Shown here: one piece after another, positions 1 through 5,228 of the stretch
How positions within the stretch are numbered: the stretch's first letter is position 1
How the letters are laid out: every line of letters starts with the position of its first letter
NCBI GenBank assembly: GCA_013001935.1
Contig: JABDKZ010000312.1
Coordinates: forward strand, 1 to 5,228
Direction of reading: 5' to 3'
DNA length: 5,228 nucleotides
Source: Maribacter sp.
Lineage (GTDB): Bacteria; Bacteroidota; Bacteroidia; Flavobacteriales; Flavobacteriaceae
Notes under the pieces: generated by a model
What the model was told of the DNA's origin: nothing
Database searches by the model: none
What the model saw: the letters and a program-made list of their open reading frames with translations, nothing else
Made by a program: the position numbers and the translations under genes

Positions 1-1307
1 TAATGGAAATGTCTACTCTCTTCAATAAACGGATTTCGTTTAGGTTGAAGAGGTGCTTTTGTCAATGCCCTGAATACCCAGAAAATGAACAAGCCGGCAA
101 AGAAAAGTACAGACCCGATTTCAGGAATTCCGATTGACCATTGGTCACCAACAGTCGATGGCATAATCATATTGAAGACATCTATATAGTGTCCTGCCAA
201 GATTATGATACCAGTCATAATAACGAACCAATTGATTCTTTTGTAATCACTGTTCATCAACAATAATAAGGGCAATACAAAGTTCATCACAACCATTCCG
301 AAGAAAGGCAGTTTAAAATCCTCTATTCGAGTCACAAAATACGTTACTTCCTCGGGTATATTCGAATACCAGATAAGCATGAACTGCGAAAACCAAAGGT
401 AGGTCCAAAAAACACTGATGCCAAACATAAATTTTGCCAAGTCATGAATATGACTGTCATTTACCTCCGGCAAATAATCTTTGGATTTCAAGTAAATGGT
501 AACCATAGCTATTACAGTAATACCAGAAACGAACATGCTCGCAAAAACATACCAGCCAAACAAGGTACTGAACCAGTGCGGATCTACACTCATAATCCAA
601 TCCCAAGACATCATAGATTCTGATATTAAGTAAAATACCAGGAATCCCGCAGAAATTTTAAAATTCAATTTAAAACTTTTATTATCATCCGATTCGTCCT
701 GTTTTAAAGATAATTTTCTTGAGTATTCCCTGTAGAGAATCCACCCACCTAAGAAAATAACAGCCCGAACCAAAAAGAATGTTGGATTTAAAAAGCCTGC
801 TTTCCCCTGTAAAAGTTTATCATGTGCTACAACATCAGCATCCATCCAAACGAACAGATGGTTCATATGCATTACCGATAGAACTAAAATTACAAAAACA
901 ATAATTCCGCCTGGCACCAAATACGCCGTAATACCTTCCATCACTCGAAATAACAAAGGTGCCCATCCGGCCTGAGATGCCCTTTGAACCGCATAGAAAG
1001 CCAGGGCCCCCAACGCAATCATAAAAAAGAAAAAGGCCGCAACATATAATGCCGCCCAAGGTTTATTTTGCAATTGGTGCAGTACATGCTCATCATGTGC
1101 TGCATCGTGGCTGTCATCATGCGCTTCTTCACCATGGGTATCAGAAGCGGCATGGGCATCACCATGGCCATCATCATGGCTAGCAACCATGACCTTAGCC
1201 TCTTCAACAGTGGTAGGGGCTGACATAAAACCAACACCTATACCCAATGCACCAACAACCATTAATATGATTGAAGCAATTTTTAGTCTATTTGAAAACG
1301 TGTACAT
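1..1307 (-). CDS. actF: Alternative complex III subunit ActF, second NrfD-like membrane protein (3' end at window edge)
   Basis: ActF is the second large membrane subunit of alternative complex III, a structural relative of ActC; it stabilises the complex and has been discussed as a possible proton path, but is not the main quinone site. I translated 435 codons from the ATG at 1307 without a stop or frameshift. About ten membrane segments fall near residues 8-28, 85-108, 128-149, 176-194, 216-234, 247-272, 290-314, 333-352, 358-378 and 397-415. A His/Asp-rich loop (44-77) lies between helices 1 and 2. Familiar sections include VMHMNHLFVWMD (145-156) and ESMMSWDWIMSVDPHWFST (230-248). The protein ends PFIEESRHFH followed by the two bases TA. 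The next codon is therefore Tyr or a stop, and family members end near here, so almost the whole gene is present. It starts 20 bases after actE, and genes for cytochrome oxidase are expected downstream. Confidence 0.95.
   Translation of the reverse strand, partial: MYTFSNRLKIASIILMVVGALGIGVGFMSAPTTVEEAKVMVASHDDGHGDAHAASDTHGEEAHDDSHDAAHDEHVLHQLQNKPWAALYVAAFFFFMIALGALAFYAVQRASQAGWAPLLFRVMEGITAYLVPGGIIVFVILVLSVMHMNHLFVWMDADVVAHDKLLQGKAGFLNPTFFLVRAVIFLGGWILYREYSRKLSLKQDESDDNKSFKLNFKISAGFLVFYLISESMMSWDWIMSVDPHWFSTLFGWYVFASMFVSGITVIAMVTIYLKSKDYLPEVNDSHIHDLAKFMFGISVFWTYLWFSQFMLIWYSNIPEEVTYFVTRIEDFKLPFFGMVVMNFVLPLLLLMNSDYKRINWFVIMTGIIILAGHYIDVFNMIMPSTVGDQWSIGIPEIGSVLFFAGLFIFWVFRALTKAPLQPKRNPFIEESRHFH
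1077..1178 (-). repeat. His/Asp-rich low-complexity loop in ActF
   Basis: Codons 44-77 of ActF contain nine His (44, 48, 52, 58, 63, 67, 71, 74, 77) spaced mostly three to six residues apart, mixed with Asp, Glu, Gly and Ala, for example HDDGHGDAH and HDDSHDAAHDEH. The DNA shows matching CAT/GAT repeats. Helix 1 precedes it and helix 2 follows, so it forms an extramembrane loop. Such stretches often bind Zn, Cu or Ni; binding here is inferred. As I recall, related flavobacterial ActF proteins have similar loops. Confidence 0.8.
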
Positions 1308-1327
1308 ATCTTAATCTATGTATTATT

Positions 1328-1885
1328 TTATAAATCTTGTTTCAATTTCATAACATATTCCGACACCTGCCAGCGTTCTTCATGGCTCAATTGCGAAGCA
1401 TGTGATCCCATTGCGTTCAAGCCATAATAAATTGCGTGATTTGCAGTCCCTACGGTTATATTTCGAGCAGCATCCGCATAACTAGGTACACCAAGAATCT
1501 TCTCCCTTTTGACTAATGTACCTTGACCATCTCCCTTGTTGCCGTGGCAAATTGCGCAGTAGATGTCATAAAGCTCTTTCCCCTTTGCCAAGTTAAATTC
1601 ACTGTTCAAAGAATCCAATGGACTTTCTCTGAGCCTTGCGAGCTCCTTTCCTTCCATTGTGTTTTCGATATCATAGGGCATAAAACCTCTCGGAATGGTA
1701 TTTTCGGCAGGGTTCATTGCCGATGTTCCCTCAGGAAGAAATTCTACTTTCTGATAAGCCTCGTAACTTACAGGTTCATACATGTTAGGCATGTATTGAT
1801 AGTTTGGCCTATCCTTATCCGCACAAGCCGATACGAGAAGTACGAATACAAATGCAATTCCTAATTTTATAATACTGTTCATCAT
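1328..1885 (-). CDS. actE: Alternative complex III subunit ActE, monohaem cytochrome c lipoprotein
   Basis: ActE is a periplasmic, lipid-anchored monohaem cytochrome c of alternative complex III, thought to receive electrons from the complex or pass them to the terminal oxidase. I place the start at the ATG at 1885, giving 185 residues; from it the signal peptide is a compact charged-hydrophobic-lipobox unit (IIKLGIAFVFVLLVSAC) with the lipidated Cys at 21. The open frame extends to ATGs at 1924 and 1909, which would overlap actD by 32 or 17 bases and add a polar stretch before the signal; the ATG at 1882 is also possible. The stretch PNYQYMPNMYEPVSYE follows the lipobox. The haem motif is CAICH at 110-114, followed by GNKGDGQGT, with Met159 (in GLNAMGSHASQLS) the likely second haem ligand. 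The end, EERWQVSEYVMKLKQ, is the standard last helix of class I cytochromes c. The TAA stop is 20 bases from actF. Confidence 0.93.
   Translation of the reverse strand: MMNSIIKLGIAFVFVLLVSACADKDRPNYQYMPNMYEPVSYEAYQKVEFLPEGTSAMNPAENTIPRGFMPYDIENTMEGKELARLRESPLDSLNSEFNLAKGKELYDIYCAICHGNKGDGQGTLVKREKILGVPSYADAARNITVGTANHAIYYGLNAMGSHASQLSHEERWQVSEYVMKLKQDL
1544..1558 (-). other. Covalent haem c attachment motif (CAICH) of ActE
   Basis: The codons TGC GCA ATT TGC CAC encode the CxxCH motif. The two cysteines form thioether bonds to one haem c and the His is the proximal iron ligand. It is the only CxxCH in ActE, so the protein is monohaem. Confidence 0.95.
1823..1885 (-). other. Lipoprotein signal peptide of ActE
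   Basis: From the proposed start the sequence MMNSIIK gives a short charged region, then a hydrophobic stretch LGIAFVFVLL and the lipobox VSAC. Signal peptidase II would cleave before the Cys, which would be diacylated and anchor the cytochrome. The residues after it, ADKDRPN, include an Asp at +2; in Bacteroidota the inner-membrane retention rules of E. coli should not be applied without care. Confidence 0.85.
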
Positions 1886-1892
1886 CTTATGA

Positions 1893-2414
1893 CTACTTTT
1901 CTGAAACATTGATTTCGACAGCACCGGTATCCATCAATAAATTCTTTAATTCCTTTTCATTATCATGAATTGCCAGTTCCATTACGAAATGGTCGTCGGT
2001 TGTTCTTACATCAGGGTTCTCTGCATTTTTAAATGGCCACAATCTACTTCTCAAGTAGAATGTTATCACCATTAAATGCGCGGCAAAGAATACGGTCATC
2101 TCAAACATAATCGGCACAAAGGCTGGCATGTTTTCCAAATAGCTAAAACTTGGTTTCCCTCCAATATCTTGGGGCCAATCTTGAATCATGATATAGTTCA
2201 TCATCACAATAGAAACGATAAGACCAACACAACCGTATATGAAAGAAGTGATGGCTATTCTTGTGGGTGCTAGACCCATAGCTTTATCCAGACCGTGAAC
2301 AGGAAATGGACAATATACTTCCTCGATATGGTGTTTGGCGTCTTTTACCTTTTTGACGGCATGCATTAGCACGTCGTCATCATTATAATATGCATGTATA
2401 CGTTTAGATGCCAT
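1893..2414 (-). CDS. actD: Alternative complex III subunit ActD (DUF3341)
   Basis: ActD is a small membrane-anchored subunit of alternative complex III that packs against the ActC/ActB side of the complex; it carries no cofactor and its exact role is not settled. The 173-residue protein has a soluble N-terminal domain (1-50), including HHIEEVYCPFPVHGLDKAMG, which matches the start of DUF3341 proteins. Two membrane helices follow at about 54-75 and 98-120, joined by a loop with DWPQDIGGKPSFS. A soluble C-terminal domain (about 125-173) contains the conserved-looking TTDDHFVMEL. The length is normal for the family. The ATG lies 3 bases after the actC TAG, with no other start needed. The TAG stop at 1893-1895 lies just ahead of the likely actE start. 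Confidence 0.95.
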   Translation of the reverse strand: MASKRIHAYYNDDDVLMHAVKKVKDAKHHIEEVYCPFPVHGLDKAMGLAPTRIAITSFIYGCVGLIVSIVMMNYIMIQDWPQDIGGKPSFSYLENMPAFVPIMFEMTVFFAAHLMVITFYLRSRLWPFKNAENPDVRTTDDHFVMELAIHDNEKELKNLLMDTGAVEINVSEK

Positions 2415-2417
2415 ATC

Positions 2418-4154
2418 CTACTGCTTGTTATTTAATTTCTTTGCCTGCCCTGCCCAATCATCGCGTTGTGCCCTTCCTGGGAACGATTTGGTAATTGAGT
2501 CTAACAAGTTATATTCGTTCTCTGTCATGCGACCTACCTGAGCAAAGGTAAAAATACCTATCTGGTTTAAGGTTTTCTCCATTTGGGGACCAATTCCCTT
2601 AACCTTCTTAAGATCATCGGCAGTATCTTTGCTTGCATCGAAAGTTCCTAAGGAATCGAGCAAGTTAGATACGCTTTTAGTCGTATCTTCAACTGTTTCC
2701 TCCTCATCCTCTTGGGCTTCTTCAATATTTTCCTTAACCGCAGTAGTACCGCTGATTTCGTATAATGGCTTACCGGCCTCCCTAAGCTTTTTATAACGTT
2801 CTCCTGAAGATTTCAAAATAGTTTTAACCTCAGCTTGCGCAATTACCGGGAATGTTCTGGCGTACAACAAGAATAGCAAGAAAAAGAAGCCAACAGTACC
2901 GATGAATATCCCAATATCTACATAGGTTGGGGAAAACATACTCCATGAAGAAGGTAAATAATCCCTATGTAAAGATGTTACGATTATAACAAACCGCTCG
3001 AACCACATTCCTATATTCACGATAATGGAAATAAAGAAAGAGAACATGATACTTGTACGCAATTTTTTGAACCACATGAATTGCGGTGAAAACACATTAC
3101 AACTCATCATTGCCCAATAGGCCCACCAATAAGGCCCGGTAGCCCTATTTAAGAAAGCATATTGCTCATATTCAACACCAGAGTACCAAGCCATGAATAA
3201 CTCAGTGATATAGGCACAACCAACTATTGTACCGGTAATCATGATAACTATATTCATAAGCTCTATATGCTGAACGGTAATATATGCCTCAAGACTGCAC
3301 ACTTTTCTCATTATGATCAACAAGGTATTCACCATAGCAAATCCTGAGAAAACGGCACCTGCAACAAAATAGGGAGGAAATATGGTCGTATGCCATCCCG
3401 GAATTACCGATGTGGCAAAATCAAAAGATACAATCGTATGTACTGATAGTACCAATGGAGTAGCCAAACCTGCTAATACCAATGAAACTTCCTCAAAACG
3501 TTGCCAATCTTTGGCACGCCCCGTCCAGCCAAAACTTAAAAGACTATATATTTTCTTCTGAAAAGGAAGAACGGCCCTATCCCTGATCATAGCGAAGTCA
3601 GGCAACAATCCTGTCCACCAGAATACCAAGGATACCGACAAATACGTAGAAATAGCAAATACATCCCAAAGTAATGGCGAGTTAAAGTTGACCCATAAAG
3701 ATCCAAATTGGTTAGGGATGGGTAATACACAATACGCCAACCAAGGACGACCCATATGAATAATCGGAAATAATCCAGCCTGTATAACCGAGAAGATGGT
3801 CATTGCCTCTGCTGAGCGGTTTATCGCCATTCTCCATTTTTGTCTAAAAAGTAAGAGAACAGCAGAAATCAAGGTTCCGGCATGACCAATACCTACCCAC
3901 CAAACAAAGTTGGTGATATCCCAAGCCCAGTTTACGGTTTTGTTCAAACCCCAAGTCCCAATACCAGTAGAAATAGTATATATTATACAACCAACTCCCC
4001 AAAGGAATGCTGCCAAAGCAATGGAAAAAACAATCCACCAATGCTTATTGGCTCTTCCCTCAACTGGAGCGGCAATATCTACCGTTACATCATGGTAGCC
4101 TTTGTCTCCAAGTACTAGGGGTTTTCGTATAGGTGCTTCGTAATGCGACGCCAT
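2418..4154 (-). CDS. actC: Alternative complex III subunit ActC, NrfD-like quinol-binding membrane protein with C-terminal HhH tail
   Basis: ActC is the inner-membrane subunit of alternative complex III that binds and oxidises menaquinol next to the ActB clusters. The 578-residue protein has about ten hydrophobic segments, near residues 40-60, 84-104, 117-135, 160-184, 222-247, 259-283, 299-321, 340-360, 366-389 and 410-432, the pattern of the NrfD/PsrC family. His133 (in IIHMGRP) and Asp164 (in LLWDVFAIST) are candidate quinone-site residues, inferred from their placement in the helix bundle. The core ends near residue 450 in a Lys/Arg-rich stretch that suggests a cytoplasmic C-terminus. After it come an acidic linker (about 471-512) and a helix-hairpin-helix-like domain (about 513-578), which make the protein longer than the bare membrane core. 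The ATG at 4154 follows an A-rich leader and starts a normal cytoplasmic N-terminal tail. The TAG stop lies 3 bases before actD, implying translational coupling. Confidence 0.96.
   Translation of the reverse strand: MASHYEAPIRKPLVLGDKGYHDVTVDIAAPVEGRANKHWWIVFSIALAAFLWGVGCIIYTISTGIGTWGLNKTVNWAWDITNFVWWVGIGHAGTLISAVLLLFRQKWRMAINRSAEAMTIFSVIQAGLFPIIHMGRPWLAYCVLPIPNQFGSLWVNFNSPLLWDVFAISTYLSVSLVFWWTGLLPDFAMIRDRAVLPFQKKIYSLLSFGWTGRAKDWQRFEEVSLVLAGLATPLVLSVHTIVSFDFATSVIPGWHTTIFPPYFVAGAVFSGFAMVNTLLIIMRKVCSLEAYITVQHIELMNIVIMITGTIVGCAYITELFMAWYSGVEYEQYAFLNRATGPYWWAYWAMMSCNVFSPQFMWFKKLRTSIMFSFFISIIVNIGMWFERFVIIVTSLHRDYLPSSWSMFSPTYVDIGIFIGTVGFFFLLFLLYARTFPVIAQAEVKTILKSSGERYKKLREAGKPLYEISGTTAVKENIEEAQEDEEETVEDTTKSVSNLLDSLGTFDASKDTADDLKKVKGIGPQMEKTLNQIGIFTFAQVGRMTENEYNLLDSITKSFPGRAQRDDWAGQAKKLNNKQ
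2421..2618 (-). other. Helix-hairpin-helix-like C-terminal domain of ActC
   Basis: Residues 513-578 of ActC contain DDLKKVKGIGPQMEKTLNQI followed by a short helix ending in SFPGRAQRDDWAGQAKKL. The KGIGP turn followed by an amphipathic helix and a GIFTFAQV segment is the usual signature of helix-hairpin-helix domains. The tail closely resembles, from memory, C-terminal extensions on flavobacterial ribosomal protein L21 and other DUF4332-like proteins. The domain is soluble, lies after the last membrane helix and probably faces the cytoplasm. Its role in a respiratory complex is unknown to me. Confidence 0.75.
2619..2744 (-). other. Acidic, probably disordered linker in ActC
   Basis: Residues 471-512 of ActC, rich in Glu, Asp, Thr and Ser and including EEAQEDEEETVED, join the membrane core to the helix-hairpin-helix tail. 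The composition and lack of hydrophobic residues suggest a flexible tether of roughly forty residues rather than a folded domain. That is inference from composition. Confidence 0.6.
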
Positions 4155-4188
4155 AATTTTTGTTAAGTTACTTTGCTAAATAATATTT
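4155..4188 (-). other. actB-actC intergenic leader, A/T-rich, no Shine-Dalgarno
   Basis: This is the longest non-coding gap in the window. Only 5 of its 34 bases are G or C. Read in the gene direction it ends AACAAAAATT directly before the actC ATG, with no purine-rich GGAGG-like site. Such A-rich leaders are usual for Bacteroidota, whose ribosomes rely little on Shine-Dalgarno pairing. I see no clear Bacteroidota-type promoter (TTG about 19 bases before TAnnTTTG) and no terminator hairpin, so it is best read as a translation leader inside the operon. Confidence 0.6.
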
Positions 4189-5228
4189 TTATGCTTCGTT
4201 TGTATTTCTCACTTTCACATGATAAAATACATTTGGTTTTGTCCCAACACTCTCCAATAAATGATACATTCTATCACTCTCCTTCAACTCGGCCACCTCA
4301 CTTGACTTATCATTAACATCGCCAAATACAATAGCCCCATTACTACATGCCATTGAACAAGCGGTTTGGAATTCACCATCTTTTATGGCCCTACCATCTC
4401 TTTTAGCATCAAGAATAGTCTTCTGCGTTTTTTGAATACACAAAGAACATTTTTCAATAACACCTCTTGACCTTACAGTAACATCTGGATTAATTACCAT
4501 TTTACCAAGGTCATTATTCATATGATAATCAAACTCGTTATTGTCTGAATATAAGAACCAATTGAACCTTCGAACTTTATAAGGACAGTTATTAGCACAA
4601 TACCTTGTACCTACACATCTGTTATATGCCATTTGGTTTTGTCCTTGACGACCGTGTGATGTTGCAGCAACCGGACAAACTGTTTCACAAGGCGCATGAT
4701 TACAATGTTGACACATTACAGGTTGGAAAGCTACCTGTGGATTTGTAGCAGGATCCTCCAATTCACCAAAACCACCCAATGAACCCTTATCACCAGACAA
4801 GCCATTGAACTCATCTTTTTTGACATTATCATCCTCAAAAGTATCTTCAGAAGAATAATACCTATCTATACGCAACCAATGCATATCCCTGGACCGTCTT
4901 ACCTCTTGTTTCCCTACCACAGGAACATTGTTTTCAGCACTACATGCAATTACACAAGCACCACATCCTGTACAAGCATTCAGGTCAATAGACATATTGA
5001 AATGATGACCTATAGAACGATCAAAACTATCCCATAAATCGACAGTAGTTGCAGGAACTTCCTGATGGTTTAAGGATACCACTGGAACTTCATTCCATTC
5101 TGCATGATCCTTAGTATTAAAAATCTCTAGGGTAGTCTCCTTGATAATATCTCCCCTGCCCATCAAGGTATTATGCAATTGCATGCAGGCAAATTCATGC
5201 ATACCTGTCGATTTTTCTATTGTCGCTG
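4189..5228 (-). CDS. actB: Alternative complex III subunit ActB, iron-sulfur C-terminal part (5'-partial)
   Basis: This is the periplasmic iron-sulfur subunit of the quinol-oxidising alternative complex III; it carries electrons from the ActC quinone site towards haem subunits ActA and ActE. The reading frame stays open to the window edge: eight codons (ATIEKSTG) precede the first visible Met at 5202, so that Met is internal. Family ActB proteins are about 1000 residues, with an N-terminal molybdopterin-oxidoreductase-like half that lacks the cofactor; only the end of that half and the ferredoxin-like half are seen here. Counting from the Met at 5202, cysteines are C77/C80/C83/C87, C164/C167/C172/C176, C196/C202/C206, and C252/C255/C282/C286. 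This fits three [4Fe-4S] and one [3Fe-4S] cluster, as known for the family. An acidic, Gly-rich loop (about 117-155) separates the first two motifs. The stop is TAA, 34 bases before actC. A PsrB/NrfC-type protein is the alternative, but the neighbours make ActB very likely. Confidence 0.95.
   Translation of the reverse strand, partial: ATIEKSTGMHEFACMQLHNTLMGRGDIIKETTLEIFNTKDHAEWNEVPVVSLNHQEVPATTVDLWDSFDRSIGHHFNMSIDLNACTGCGACVIACSAENNVPVVGKQEVRRSRDMHWLRIDRYYSSEDTFEDDNVKKDEFNGLSGDKGSLGGFGELEDPATNPQVAFQPVMCQHCNHAPCETVCPVAATSHGRQGQNQMAYNRCVGTRYCANNCPYKVRRFNWFLYSDNNEFDYHMNNDLGKMVINPDVTVRSRGVIEKCSLCIQKTQKTILDAKRDGRAIKDGEFQTACSMACSNGAIVFGDVNDKSSEVAELKESDRMYHLLESVGTKPNVFYHVKVRNTNEA
4345..4974 (-). 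other. Four-cluster ferredoxin-like iron-sulfur binding region of ActB
   Basis: This segment holds fifteen clustered cysteines in four motifs, starting with CTGCGACVIAC and ending with ACSMAC. In two-cluster ferredoxin folds the first three cysteines of one motif share a cluster with the last cysteine of its partner motif, so motifs 1 and 4 and motifs 2 and 3 probably pair. The third motif reads CVGTRYCANNCP, with Thr where the second cysteine would stand. That leaves one cluster with three ligands, as expected for the [3Fe-4S] centre. The pairing is inferred from the fold, not seen directly. Confidence 0.85.

Noticed and set aside
835..1059. Minus-strand 74-codon frame in the first kilobase
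   Set aside because: It is an out-of-frame shadow of actF, which I translated without interruption from 1307 to the window edge.
1077..1178. CRISPR-like or tandem repeat array suggested by repeated CAT/GAT blocks
   Set aside because: The blocks are short, irregular and in frame with the His/Asp codons of actF, with no unique spacers, so this is coding low complexity.
1019..1237. Minus-strand 72-codon frame rich in Met
   Set aside because: It is the His-rich repeat of actF read in a shifted frame; the CAT/GAT codons become ATG/ATC-like codons. The actF frame runs open across the whole region.
1523..1864. Plus-strand open frame of 113 codons
   Set aside because: It lies antisense to actE, whose lipobox, CAICH motif and family similarity are clear. 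The translated product shows no recognisable motif and no leader of its own.
2076..2273. Plus-strand 65-codon open frame
   Set aside because: It is antisense to the membrane-helix region of actD, with no leader or motif to support it.
2421..2618. Separate small gene for the helix-hairpin-helix domain
   Set aside because: The domain is in the same uninterrupted frame as the ActC membrane core, with no stop before it and no suitable start codon just ahead of it, so it is a fusion.
3844..4118. Small open frames on both strands over the start of actC
   Set aside because: They overlap the first membrane helices of actC in other frames and resemble no known protein.
4155..4188. Possible internal promoter in the A/T-rich gap before actC
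   Set aside because: High A/T content alone is expected here. No TTG element with a properly spaced TAnnTTTG element is visible in the gene direction.

Overview
All coding sequence in this window lies on the minus strand, so the genes read from high to low coordinates. In transcription order there are five genes: the C-terminal part of actB, then actC, actD, actE and actF. Together they are the BCDEF part of an alternative complex III (ACIII) operon. ACIII is the quinol:electron-acceptor oxidoreductase that replaces the cytochrome bc1 complex in many Bacteroidota and some other phyla. The actB start and the upstream actA (multihaem cytochrome c) must lie beyond position 5228. The actF stop lies at or just beyond position 1.

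The source is most likely a member of the Flavobacteriaceae or a close relative in the Bacteroidota, possibly marine. The reasons are the B-C-D-E-F order, protein sequences typical of that group, moderately AT-rich DNA, and A-rich leaders without Shine-Dalgarno motifs. This is inference; no taxonomic marker is present.

Layout: 4189-5228, actB C-terminus (iron-sulfur part); 2418-4154, actC (NrfD-like quinone-binding membrane subunit with an unusual C-terminal helix-hairpin-helix tail); 1893-2414, actD (two-helix DUF3341 subunit); 1328-1885, actE (monohaem cytochrome c lipoprotein); 1-1307, actF (second NrfD-like membrane subunit with a His-rich loop). The gaps are 34, 3, 7 and 20 bases, so the genes are almost certainly cotranscribed. 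No non-coding stretch exceeds 34 bases, and I see no internal promoter, terminator, RNA gene, mobile element or CRISPR array.

From knowledge of the family, quinol is oxidised at ActC. Electrons pass through the iron-sulfur clusters of ActB to the haems of ActA and ActE, and then to a cytochrome oxidase, whose genes often follow actF. The window is mostly a textbook respiratory operon and I do not see a new system in it. The most interesting departure is the soluble helix-hairpin-helix domain on an acidic linker at the end of ActC. Lesser points are the His-rich loop of ActF and the unclear actE start.
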